NCBI GenBank assembly: GCA_049609325.1
Contig: JBMYYK010000012.1
Span: 1-55,476, forward strand
Source: GCA-2733415 sp049609325
GTDB lineage: Bacteria; Bacteroidota; Bacteroidia; Flavobacteriales; Flavobacteriaceae
Reading direction: 5' to 3'
Length of the DNA stretch: 55,476 bases
The notes beneath the pieces were generated by a model, which was given only the letters and a program-made list of their open reading frames with translations, was not told the origin of the DNA and did no database searches. Made by a program: the position numbers and the translations under genes. Positions 1 through 9,056 of the stretch are shown here, in pieces (the first letter of the stretch is position 1; every line of letters starts with the position of its first letter).

Positions 1-177
1 AATGATTTAATGCCGAGAGAATTGGCACTCACTAAAATTTGGCGTGATGATAATTATTTCACGTCACGTTCTATGGATGTGTATATCGCAAAATTGCGTA
101 AATACTTAAAACAAGACGAAAGTGTTGAGATACTAAATATTCACGGAGAAGGGTTTAGGTTGGTTGTAAATAAATAA
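1..177 (+). CDS. Response regulator, OmpR/PhoB family, C-terminal fragment
   Basis: The reading frame is open from base 1 and stops at TAA 175-177, giving the last 58 residues of a protein whose start lies outside the window. The fragment resembles the second half of a winged-helix output domain: the run SRSMDVYIAKLRKYL matches the recognition helix of OmpR/PhoB regulators, and INIHGEGFRL-like residues (here ILNIHGEGFRLVV) match the C-terminal beta hairpin. Such proteins bind DNA after phosphorylation of an N-terminal receiver domain that is not visible here. The target genes and partner kinase cannot be told. A hairpin terminator follows 22 bp downstream. Confidence 0.88.
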   Translation, partial: NDLMPRELALTKIWRDDNYFTSRSMDVYIAKLRKYLKQDESVEILNIHGEGFRLVVNK

Positions 178-199
178 TTGCTGAGAAGCTATAAGTGTA

Positions 200-242
200 T
201 AAATAAAAGCCCTAACAATGATGCTGTTAGGGCTTTTATTTA
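200..242. terminator. Bidirectional intrinsic terminator
   Basis: A perfect 18-bp stem (arms 200-217 and 225-242, 7-nt loop) has a GC core AGCCCTAACA flanked by A-rich and T-rich arms, so it can terminate on both strands. It sits between two convergent genes, the response regulator and the T9SS protein at 254-1048. Confidence 0.9.
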
Positions 243-253
243 TAGAATAAATT

Positions 254-1048
254 TTATTGCTTTACAAGTTTTTTAATTAACTCTCCATTTTCAGTTGTCA
301 TTTTTATAAAATAAACACCAGAAGATAAATGTGAGACATCAATAGCATTACTTATATAGTTGTTGTCTTCAAAAACTAAACTACCATTAATACCATAAAT
401 ACTAACTGAAGCCTTTTTTTGTAATCCTTTTATAGCAAACAAATTTGATGTTGGATTTGGATATAACTGAATTATATCATCTAAATAATCATCTTCTACT
501 CCAAGCGTTGGACATGTTGGATCTCCACCAGTATTACCGGCATATTCATCTACAATTCCTGAGGTTGCTGTTAGAGTAACATAGCCCTGAGTAATATCAA
601 CGCCACTCATTCCCGAAGCAGAAGAATCTGGGTCAGACCCATTAACATACATGCGCATGCCATCTACACACCCTTGTGATGTGGTAAAACTCAAAAATAA
701 TACACGATTTCCAGCGGTGAATGTTCCCACTAAAGAGTTACCTCCTGTTGCAGCCCATCCAAAGAAATCATCTGGTAATCCTCCAGGAGCTGTAAAACGT
801 GTTGGTGATGCATAGATATCTGCTGTGTGATTAGTATGACTTACCGTTAAAGTAGGGTCCGTTGGAAATGCCACAGCAATCCGTGATGTACCACTATTTG
901 TAAATGGTGTCACAGCATCTATATCACGGGTAAGATATACTTCATATCTTGACATAGCGTCGTTCCATTCTAGAGTAAAATCAATGTTTTGAGCTTTAGC
1001 AGTATATAAATTAAGGCTTATACACAATCCTAATAGTAATTTTTTCAT
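254..1048 (-). CDS. Secreted T9SS type A sorting-domain protein, possible cohesin-like partner of the upstream protease
   Basis: 264 residues. A signal peptide ends at TAKAQ (about residue 20). Residues ~21-170 form an uncharacterised beta-rich region with no motif I can name. Residues ~190-264 are a type A T9SS C-terminal domain: LYPNPTSN, then VSIYGINGSLV, SSGVYFIKM and the basic end KKLVKQ. This signal directs export across the outer membrane and attachment to the cell surface. The gene starts 20 bp after the stop of the 2556-residue protease and is probably co-transcribed with it. Because the protease ends in calcium-loop repeats rather than a sorting domain, the N-terminal region here could bind it in the manner of cohesin; that is inference from order and domain content only. 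Confidence 0.85.
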   Translation of the reverse strand: MKKLLLGLCISLNLYTAKAQNIDFTLEWNDAMSRYEVYLTRDIDAVTPFTNSGTSRIAVAFPTDPTLTVSHTNHTADIYASPTRFTAPGGLPDDFFGWAATGGNSLVGTFTAGNRVLFLSFTTSQGCVDGMRMYVNGSDPDSSASGMSGVDITQGYVTLTATSGIVDEYAGNTGGDPTCPTLGVEDDYLDDIIQLYPNPTSNLFAIKGLQKKASVSIYGINGSLVFEDNNYISNAIDVSHLSSGVYFIKMTTENGELIKKLVKQ

Positions 1049-1068
1049 GTTGTTGTTTTTTTAGTTAA

Positions 1069-4000
1069 TTATTGAGGTAGTTGTTCTTGAATAAAGTCAT
1101 ATCCTATATTATAAGTTGTATTTAAAGGATATAGTAATACAAATAATTGTAATTGATTTAAGTCTGATTCTGACGCGCTATAAGACACTTTTCCATCCAT
1201 ATTGATATCACTATTGAAATAGCCAAAACCAGAAGAAAACCCTGCATTAAACGTTGTGTTATCTGGATGTAATAATGCATCAAGTTGAATGGTGTTAATA
1301 TCAGACGTTGCATTGTTATATCCTATATTTCCATCACCATTAGCATCACCTGCGAATAGACATTCAATACCGTTTTCGGTTACTTGTTCATTGCCATCAT
1401 ATATAGTTCCATCATCATATAGCTCAGAACCCGTCATATTTGTAAAGTCTATCACCGTTGTTGTAGTTGATAACCCCACTGCATTAGAAGTCATCACTCC
1501 TAAATGATTTCTATGTTTCACAGCTACGAAGTATGAATCACTGTCTAATGAAAAGATCAAATCTGAAATACCATCTACTTCAACAATATCTCCATCACGT
1601 TGTAATAAAGCAGAGCGTGATTCTATTATTAAAGTATTATCGGTTGCATCTCTCAATTCAACCCAAACCCAATCAACAATATTATCGTCAATTGCTCCAA
1701 TTCCAGTAGTTCCTCCATCATCAAAAACTGTAATGTCACAAGTTATAGCATCTGTATATGGACTAGTGGTAGGAATATATCCGCCAACACGTACATCATC
1801 GCGCATTAGGGTTTCTTCTCCAGCATTAGGGTTTAATAATGCACCTTGTAAAAACACATCTATAGCCAAAGTGTAATCTGTTGTACAAGATGTTTCACTA
1901 AAAGAGGTTTGTGCATCGATATCTGTCCAGTTGGTTGTACTGTAACTGGCATCATCTACTAAAATACAGGTTAGATTAGGATTATTTGTGATATTTATTC
2001 CTTGAATATTAGTATTTTCTCCACTAGCTAAATTTAAGTTTTCTAAAGCACAATCATTCAGAGTTACATCTATAAGAAGTGGATTATTACTTAGGTCTAA
2101 AGCTGTAATTGGATTGTTCTCTAAGTATAGCTCTGCTAATTTAGATTGATTTGACAGATCAATCTGAGAAATATTATTATTAGAAAGGTCAATATAATTT
2201 AACTCCAGATTATTACTAAAATCAATAGAGGTAATTGAATTTTCATCTAAATCCATTTTTTCTAATAAAACATTATTAGATAAGTCTATTGAACTCAGAT
2301 TATTTACAGCACTATAAAAAATTAAAAGATTACTATTGTTACTAAGGTCTATTGCGGTTAATTGGTTGAAATCAATGTTTAGATACTCGAGGACTAAATT
2401 ATTAGATACATTAATTGCTGTTAATTCATTCTTTTTAATATTTAATGATATAAGATTTGTGTTATTCGTAATATCTAAAGAAGTCATTGAATTATTATCT
2501 ACCTCAATGGTTTCTAAAAGTAAATTGTTTGACACATCTAAATCATCTAGACCACAAGTCTGACAAACTAAGGTTTTTAAATTAGTGTTCGTGGATACAT
2601 CTAGAGAATCAAAAGAATTATGTGATAAATCTAAACTTTCTAATGCAGTGTTTTGACTCAAATCTATAGTATTCAAGTAATTTAAAAAAGTGTTCAGATT
2701 GGTTAGAGCGCTAAAGTCTTCTATACCTGTAAGATCGCTAATCTGCTGTATACTAACATCGAGAGTGGTTACATTTTCTATAAGAGCCGTAGGCACTTGA
2801 TTATCTTCAGAAATATCGTCGTAACCTAAAGCCCCTAAAGCGGCTTCAAAATTAGCATCAGGTATAGCGGTATAACGGCAGTAGGTATCGCTAAAACTGG
2901 TTTGTGAATCGATATCTGTCCAGTTGGTTGTACTATAGGTTACATCATCAACTAAGACACAAGTTAAGTCAGGATTACCATCTATAACAAATAATGTAAT
3001 GTTAGCATTATTGCCATTCTGAATGTTAAGACTCACCAAAGCGTTATCATCCAATCCAATCTTTTCTATATTAGGATTATTACTTAAGTCCACACTTGTA
3101 ATTGTATTATCTACTGCTAACAAATGGGTAAGCTGACTGTTTAATGAAACATCTAAACTAGATATTGAATTTCGAGCGATGCCTAAAAATTCCAGATTAA
3201 GATTATCACTAACCTCTATTGCTGTTAAATTATTATCCTGTACCAGAAGCGTGGTTAACAACACATTGCTACTTACATCTAAAGCACTAATAGAATTGTC
3301 ACGTATATCTAAATCTAATAAAGCTGTAAAATCTTCAATTCCTGTAAGGTCTAAAATCCCCTGAGTACTAACATTTAATTCAGTAACACCTTCAATTAAA
3401 GCCGTTGGCACTTGATTATCGTCTGCAATATCATCATAGCCTAAAGCTCCTAAAGCGGCTTCAAAATTGGCATCTGGTATAGCGGTATAACGGCAGTAGG
3501 TGTCGCTAAAAGAGGTTTGTGAATCTATATTGGTCCAGTTGGTTGTACTGTAACTGGCATCATCTACTACCACACAAGTTAAGTTAGGGTTATTAGTGAT
3601 TTCCATAACTTGAACATTAGTATTGCCACCACTAGCTAAATTTAAATTTTCTAAAGCACAATCAAACAGAGATACATCTATAAGAAGAGGATTATTACTA
3701 AGGTCTAAATCTGTAATTGGATTGTTCTCTAAGTATAGCTCTGCTAATTTAGATTGATTTGACAGATCAATCTGAGTAATGTTATTATTAGAAAGGTCAA
3801 TATAAGTTAACTCCGGATTATTACTAAAATCAATAGAGGTAATTGAATTTGTTGCTGTATCTATTTCTTCTAATAAAACAATATTTGATAAGTCTATTCC
3901 TTCTAATAAAACATTATTAGATAAGTCTATTGAAGTCAAATTATTTACAGCACTATAAAAAATTAAAAGATTACTATTGTTACTAAGGTCTATTGCGGTT

Positions 4001-7000
4001 AATTGATTAAACTTAATGTTTAGATACTCTAGCACTAAATTATTAGATACATCAATTGCTGTTAATTCATTCTTTTTAATATTTAATGATATAAGATTTG
4101 TGTTATTAGTAACATCAAAAGAAGTCATTGAATTATTATCTACCTCAATGGTTTCTAAAAGTAAATTGCTTGAGACATCTAAATCATCTAGACCACAACC
4201 CTGACAAACTAAGGTTTTTAAGTTAGTGTTATTAGATACATTTAGAGAATCGAAAGGATTTTGTGATAAATTTAAACTTTCTAATGCAGTGTTTTGACTC
4301 AGGTCTATAGTATTTAAGCTATTGAAAAAAGTGTTCAGATCGGTTAGAGCACTAAAGTCTTCTATACCTGTAAGATCGCTAATACTTTTAAAGCTAACAT
4401 CAAGAGTGGTTACATTTTCTATAAGAGCCGTAGGCACTTGATTATCGTCTGTAATATCATCGTAACCTAAAGCCCCTAAAGCGGCTTCAAAATTGGCATC
4501 TGGTATAGCGGTATAACGGCAGTAGGTGTCGCTAAAAGAGGTTTGTGAATCTATATTGGTCCAGTTGGTTGTACTGTAACTGGCATCATCTACTACCACA
4601 CAAGTTAAGTTAGGGTTATTAGTGATTTCCATAACTTGAACATTAGTATTGCCACCACTAGCTAAATTTAAATTTTCTAAAGCACAATCAAACAGAGATA
4701 CATCTATAAGAAGAGGATTATTACTTAGGTCTAAAGCTGTAATTGGATTGTCCCCCAAGTAAAGCTCTGCTAATTTAGATTGATTTGACAGATCAATCTG
4801 AGTAATGTTATTCGTAGTAAGGTCAATATTATTTAACTCAAGATTATTACTAAAATCAATAGAGGTAATTGAATTTTCTTCTAAATCTATTTCTTCTAAT
4901 AAAACATTATTAGATAAGTCTATTGAACTCAGATTATTTACGGCACTATTAAAAATTAAAAGATTACTATTGTTACTAAGGTCTATTGCGGTTAATTGGT
5001 TAAACTTAATGTTTAGATACTCGAGATCTAAATTATTAGATACATTAATTGCTGTTAATTCATTATTTCTAATATTTAATGATATAAGATTTGTGTTATT
5101 CGTAATATCTAAAGAAGTCATTGAATTACCGTTTACCACAATGGTTTCTAAAAGTAAATTGCTTGAGACATCTAAATCATCTAGACCACAGGCCTCACAA
5201 ACTAAGGTTTTTAAATTAGTGTTAGTGGATACATCTAGAGAATTGAAAGGATTTTGTGATAAATTTAAACTTTCTAATGCAGTGTTTTGACTCAGGTCTA
5301 TAGTATTCAAGCTATTGAAAAAAGTGTTCAGATTGGTTAGGGCACTAAAGTCTTCTATACCTGTAAGATCGCTAATACCCTTTAAACTAACATCAAGAGT
5401 GGTTACATTTTCTATAAGAGCTGTTGGCACTTGATTATCGTCTGCAATATCATCATAGCCTAAAGCTTCTAAAGCGGCTTCGAAATTAGCATCTGGTATA
5501 GCGGTATAGCGGCAGTAGGTGTCGCTAAAAGAGGTTTGTGAATCTATATCTGTCCAGTTGGTAGAAGAGTAATTGGCATCGTCTACTAAAATACAGGTTA
5601 GATTAGGTGTTCCCAAAGTGTTGAATAAGCTAAAATTACTGTTATTCCCATTTTTAATATTCAGAGTTGTTAAGCTATCATTCTGGCTTGCATCAAAAAA
5701 CGTCAAGGCAGTATTACTAGATACATCCAGACTTATAATATCGGTTCCAAGTACATTTAATTCGGTAAGGTTTGTGAGCATAGAAACATCCAATTCGGTT
5801 AATGGATTTTCATTTAATCGTAAGGTCTGAAGTGTAAGATTACTACTCAAATCGATGCTTGGCAATCCTATTTGGTATAAGTCTAAGGTGGTTAACGATG
5901 TAAAATCTTCAATTCCAGTAAGGTCAGCAATAGAATTTTCTCCGAAGGCAAGCGTCGTCAAGTTTTCGATTAACGCGGTTGGTACTTGATTATCTTCTGC
6001 AATATCATCATAGCCTAAAGCCCCTAAAGCGGCTTCAAAATTATCATCAGGTATAGCGGTATATGCCGTATAACAACTTTCATTACTAAATGAGGTTTGC
6101 GCATCAACGATTGTCCAATTGGTAGTAGAGTAATCTGCATCATCTACCAATATACAAGTCAAGTTAGGGTTACCGGTAGCCGCAAAAGTGGTTATGGCTG
6201 CATTGTTCCCGTTTTGAATATTTAAGCTTGATAAATTGTTGGGGTTTACGCCCACTATGGTTAGGTTAGGATTATTACTTAAATCTAAACTGGTTATGGA
6301 GTTACTGGCTGCATATAATTTGGAAAGTTGTGTATTATTAGAAAGATCTAAATCTGTTAGTGAATTTCTGGCAAGGCCTAAGGTTTGAATGGCCGTATTA
6401 GAGCTCAAATCTAAAGCTGTAAGATTATTATCTTGAGCATTAAAACTAGTTAGCAATACATTGTTGCTAATGTCTACAGCGCTTAGATTATTATCACGAA
6501 TATCTAAATCCAATAAATCTGTAAACGCTTCTATTCCTGTTAAGTCTGAAATGGATTGATCGGAAACATCTAAACTCGTAACATCTTCAATTATATAAGT
6601 AGGTACTTTCCCATCATCAGAAATATCGTCGTAGCCTAAAGCTTCTAAAGCGTCTTCAAAATTACTATCTGGAATACTAGTATAGCTTAACACGTAAACT
6701 GTCGCAGTGTTTGAAGTAACAGATCCACCACAGTCGTTAGCCAGTATCGCTCTAAACCAATAGCCTTGTTCAAACTCGGGAAGATTAAGAATGGTAAGCG
6801 TTGTTGTGGTACTACCCGAAAAGTTTGAGCCATCTGTAGCTGTGTGCCAACCATCGCCTTGATCGTCTGAATACTCCCAACTTACGGAAGTATAATTGCT
6901 TGCAGTAACACTTAGTTGTCCAGAAGTATTTGTTTCAATTGTTGTATTAGTTGGTTGTGTAGCAATAATTGGTGCTGCTCCAAAAACATAAGCTTCGCCT

Positions 7001-8739
7001 ACACCAACCGCATGAAACGCATTGGTTACTGATTGTTCTTGTTGTGAACAATCCCCAAATAGATCTATTGCTGCTTGTATAGCTCCATCACGCGCATCTG
7101 CATAATCTGAGGTGCTGGTCATATAGTTCGTTTGCATTTGCCAAACTATAGCTGCGGCATCATAAACGTCAATTGCTGTAACACTAAAGTTATTACCTAT
7201 GTCATTGGTTCCTGTACCACCATTATATAGCAGCCAAAACCAATAGTTTAATACACCACTATTGGTATGTACTCCACAATAGTCATTATAAGTTCCACTT
7301 GTTGCATCTCCGTTTGGCGTACAACCTGTAACATCATACCAATAGGTCCCGCCATAGGTGTCTGGTTGACCATAACTGTTAGGATCAGAAAACGATCGTA
7401 ACGCTCCACCAACATTTTGGTCGTTAATTCTAGACGGATCTGTTGATGTACCATGATTGTCATTTGCGTAATTTTCAATGACCATTGCCCAAATATCAGA
7501 TAGCCCCTCATTTAAAGCACCAGATTCCAGTTCGTAATCCAAGTTTGAGGTGGCGTTATTTATACCATGGGCAATCTCATGAGCTACTACATCTAAAGTA
7601 GTTAAAGGTGAATATGACCCTGCACCATCACCATAAATCATAAATCCAGTAGTTGAATTTACAGAAGCCCATGAGGCATTAGTCCAGTCATTATCATAGT
7701 GTATTAATGATAATATAGGGCTACTACTGCCATTATAACTGTTCCAACTCTGTTCATTTTTCCAATAATCATAAATTAATTCTGTTCCCCAATGTGCATC
7801 AATGGCGTACACATTATCGTCTGTAATCATTTCTGCAGCAGTCCAATTATTATTACTATCAGTAAACTCATACATAGGACCATTCACATAGTCAGTACCC
7901 TCTCTCATGTCTACTGTTATAATTCCTGTTTTACTACCAAGCCCTTGTGTAGACAAATTCCAATACCCGCTAGTTGCGCGTGTTTCATCATTTAAGATGT
8001 AGTCACTACTTTCTAACTTGGTTTCGAAATTTACTGCACCTGTATACGCGGCATAACCACTTCCTGTGACTAATGGTAAGGCCATTGCTGTTTCAGTATG
8101 ACTCTTTTTATGTGAAACATCACTATGGTCATTAAAACAATTAAACACTCCGTTTTTAAACTTAATGACATTACCACTTGTAGCGTCAATGTATAATGTT
8201 CCAATTTTCGGTTCTTTTCCTGTAGTACCTACTGACATTTCATAAACCAAATTAATTGTGTTATTAGTACGATTTGGTAATAAGGCTAAATCCATACTAG
8301 CTGGTGGTACATTAGAGAATTCTCCATTTGAAAACCAATACATATCATCACCCATATATGTTTTAGCTGAAGCAATAATTAGTTGCCTAGACACACTTGG
8401 AGCTGTGTTTACCCCATTAGCTTTGTAATAAGCACCATTATAAGAAGTTGCTATACCATTTGCTTGATGCACTTTTATCTGGCCATATATGACCTTGATA
8501 CCATTATAATATTGTTGATAGGTACTATGACTATTTTTAAATTTATCTTGATTGATTTTTTCAATGCGAAACTCTGTGCCTGGAGTAGCTTTTAATTCCG
8601 ATACTAATATACTTTGAATGTTTGCTCTTTGTAAAGAGGGCTTTATTTTAGTTAAAGGTACCTTACTAAGTCGCTCTTTTTCTTGTGAAAAACTTAATGT
8701 ACATACACATAAGCTTAAAAGGAGTACTAATTGTTTCAT
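1069..8739 (-). CDS. Giant thermolysin-like (M4) metalloprotease with Ig-like, leucine-rich and dockerin-like regions
   Basis: 2556 residues. Signal peptide ~1-18, then an FTP/PepSY-type inhibitory propeptide (~30-200). The M4 catalytic domain (~245-585) carries HEIAH at 387-391, the third zinc ligand E411 in GALNEGLSD exactly 20 residues later, and a downstream GVHTNSG matching the thermolysin catalytic histidine. An Ig-like domain follows (~590-685), then six blocks each opening with an IPDxNFExAL sequence and continuing as leucine-rich repeats of the LDLSNN type. The last ~95 residues hold two calcium-loop motifs, DANGDGNIG and DINMDGKVS, like a dockerin duplex, ending QLPQ. No T9SS sorting domain is visible. 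It is the first gene of an operon with 254-1048 and is preceded by an ECF-like promoter element at 8772-8797. It is likely a secreted or surface protease; substrate unknown. Confidence 0.92.
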   Translation of the reverse strand: MKQLVLLLSLCVCTLSFSQEKERLSKVPLTKIKPSLQRANIQSILVSELKATPGTEFRIEKINQDKFKNSHSTYQQYYNGIKVIYGQIKVHQANGIATSYNGAYYKANGVNTAPSVSRQLIIASAKTYMGDDMYWFSNGEFSNVPPASMDLALLPNRTNNTINLVYEMSVGTTGKEPKIGTLYIDATSGNVIKFKNGVFNCFNDHSDVSHKKSHTETAMALPLVTGSGYAAYTGAVNFETKLESSDYILNDETRATSGYWNLSTQGLGSKTGIITVDMREGTDYVNGPMYEFTDSNNNWTAAEMITDDNVYAIDAHWGTELIYDYWKNEQSWNSYNGSSSPILSLIHYDNDWTNASWASVNSTTGFMIYGDGAGSYSPLTTLDVVAHEIAHGINNATSNLDYELESGALNEGLSDIWAMVIENYANDNHGTSTDPSRINDQNVGGALRSFSDPNSYGQPDTYGGTYWYDVTGCTPNGDATSGTYNDYCGVHTNSGVLNYWFWLLYNGGTGTNDIGNNFSVTAIDVYDAAAIVWQMQTNYMTSTSDYADARDGAIQAAIDLFGDCSQQEQSVTNAFHAVGVGEAYVFGAAPIIATQPTNTTIETNTSGQLSVTASNYTSVSWEYSDDQGDGWHTATDGSNFSGSTTTTLTILNLPEFEQGYWFRAILANDCGGSVTSNTATVYVLSYTSIPDSNFEDALEALGYDDISDDGKVPTYIIEDVTSLDVSDQSISDLTGIEAFTDLLDLDIRDNNLSAVDISNNVLLTSFNAQDNNLTALDLSSNTAIQTLGLARNSLTDLDLSNNTQLSKLYAASNSITSLDLSNNPNLTIVGVNPNNLSSLNIQNGNNAAITTFAATGNPNLTCILVDDADYSTTNWTIVDAQTSFSNESCYTAYTAIPDDNFEAALGALGYDDIAEDNQVPTALIENLTTLAFGENSIADLTGIEDFTSLTTLDLYQIGLPSIDLSSNLTLQTLRLNENPLTELDVSMLTNLTELNVLGTDIISLDVSSNTALTFFDASQNDSLTTLNIKNGNNSNFSLFNTLGTPNLTCILVDDANYSSTNWTDIDSQTSFSDTYCRYTAIPDANFEAALEALGYDDIADDNQVPTALIENVTTLDVSLKGISDLTGIEDFSALTNLNTFFNSLNTIDLSQNTALESLNLSQNPFNSLDVSTNTNLKTLVCEACGLDDLDVSSNLLLETIVVNGNSMTSLDITNNTNLISLNIRNNELTAINVSNNLDLEYLNIKFNQLTAIDLSNNSNLLIFNSAVNNLSSIDLSNNVLLEEIDLEENSITSIDFSNNLELNNIDLTTNNITQIDLSNQSKLAELYLGDNPITALDLSNNPLLIDVSLFDCALENLNLASGGNTNVQVMEITNNPNLTCVVVDDASYSTTNWTNIDSQTSFSDTYCRYTAIPDANFEAALGALGYDDITDDNQVPTALIENVTTLDVSFKSISDLTGIEDFSALTDLNTFFNSLNTIDLSQNTALESLNLSQNPFDSLNVSNNTNLKTLVCQGCGLDDLDVSSNLLLETIEVDNNSMTSFDVTNNTNLISLNIKKNELTAIDVSNNLVLEYLNIKFNQLTAIDLSNNSNLLIFYSAVNNLTSIDLSNNVLLEGIDLSNIVLLEEIDTATNSITSIDFSNNPELTYIDLSNNNITQIDLSNQSKLAELYLENNPITDLDLSNNPLLIDVSLFDCALENLNLASGGNTNVQVMEITNNPNLTCVVVDDASYSTTNWTNIDSQTSFSDTYCRYTAIPDANFEAALGALGYDDIADDNQVPTALIEGVTELNVSTQGILDLTGIEDFTALLDLDIRDNSISALDVSSNVLLTTLLVQDNNLTAIEVSDNLNLEFLGIARNSISSLDVSLNSQLTHLLAVDNTITSVDLSNNPNIEKIGLDDNALVSLNIQNGNNANITLFVIDGNPDLTCVLVDDVTYSTTNWTDIDSQTSFSDTYCRYTAIPDANFEAALGALGYDDISEDNQVPTALIENVTTLDVSIQQISDLTGIEDFSALTNLNTFLNYLNTIDLSQNTALESLDLSHNSFDSLDVSTNTNLKTLVCQTCGLDDLDVSNNLLLETIEVDNNSMTSLDITNNTNLISLNIKKNELTAINVSNNLVLEYLNIDFNQLTAIDLSNNSNLLIFYSAVNNLSSIDLSNNVLLEKMDLDENSITSIDFSNNLELNYIDLSNNNISQIDLSNQSKLAELYLENNPITALDLSNNPLLIDVTLNDCALENLNLASGENTNIQGINITNNPNLTCILVDDASYSTTNWTDIDAQTSFSETSCTTDYTLAIDVFLQGALLNPNAGEETLMRDDVRVGGYIPTTSPYTDAITCDITVFDDGGTTGIGAIDDNIVDWVWVELRDATDNTLIIESRSALLQRDGDIVEVDGISDLIFSLDSDSYFVAVKHRNHLGVMTSNAVGLSTTTTVIDFTNMTGSELYDDGTIYDGNEQVTENGIECLFAGDANGDGNIGYNNATSDINTIQLDALLHPDNTTFNAGFSSGFGYFNSDINMDGKVSYSASESDLNQLQLFVLLYPLNTTYNIGYDFIQEQLPQ
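1882..6685 (-). repeat. Six tandem IPDxNFE + leucine-rich blocks inside the M4 protease gene
   Basis: Each block starts with an IPDxNFExALxALGYDD sequence and ends with an LTCxxVDD sequence. Boundaries are near 6685, 6057, 5500, 4515, 3487, 2875 and 1882, so three are long (~1 kb: third, fourth and sixth) and three are short (~0.6 kb). The duplications are recent: I read 3449-3699 and 4475-4725 as identical over 251 bp. Confidence 0.9.
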
Positions 8740-8771
8740 AATTGAGTGTGTAAGTTTGATTATGATAGTAG

Positions 8772-8797
8772 TACACTTAAAAAATAAAATACCCTAT
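8772..8797 (-). promoter_or_regulatory. Putative ECF-sigma promoter: ATAGGGT-N14-GTGTA
   Basis: On the minus strand ATAGGGT (8797-8791) is followed by 14 bases and GTGTA (8776-8772), leaving 32 bp to the start of the M4 protease. The same bipartite sequence with identical spacing occurs at 14326-14351, 15159-15184 and 20448-20473. The promoter role and the link to the sigma factor at 14629 are inferred. Confidence 0.65.
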
Positions 8798-9017
8798 AAC
8801 TTTTATAGAATAACTTTCAATTATGTAAAAGTTATATAGAATTATCTAAAAAGGAGGGAGGGTATGTAATACTATTATACATGCTTTTAAATGCATTATA
8901 TTATTAGAGTATAGGGCTACAAAAATTGGTAAGAAAGGTTAATGGCCAATTGTAAATGCAATCATTTTACTATTGGTCTGTTTTTTTATGACATGCTCAT
9001 TTTTAGTTTAATATTAA

Positions 9018-9043
9018 AAAAGCACTGAGTAATCAGTGCTTTT
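9018..9043 (-). terminator. Intrinsic terminator of the S74 adhesin
   Basis: An 11-bp stem (AAAAGCACTGA paired with TCAGTGCTTTT, loop GTAA) lies 13 bp beyond the stop codon of the minus-strand adhesin gene. Read on the minus strand it ends in a T run. Confidence 0.85.
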
Positions 9044-9056
9044 ATCAAATCAGTCT

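Larger units (their letters stand above)
8740..9056. other. Intergenic region upstream of the M4 protease
   Basis: 317 bp without a gene. It contains the ECF-like element (8772-8797) for the protease operon and, at the other end, the terminator of the S74 adhesin (9018-9043). An imperfect palindrome, CTATAA-AAG-TTATAG on the minus strand, abuts the ECF-like element. Nothing else is recognisable. Confidence 0.8.

Noticed and set aside
4805..5290. 161-codon plus-strand frame
   Set aside because: Antisense shadow of the leucine-rich repeats; its sequence mirrors the repeat periodicity and the minus-strand protease is unambiguous.
8855..8880. AGGGT near 8857 followed by TACAT as a plus-strand ECF-like element
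   Set aside because: The first half lacks ATA, the second half is not GTGTA, and no plus-strand gene follows.
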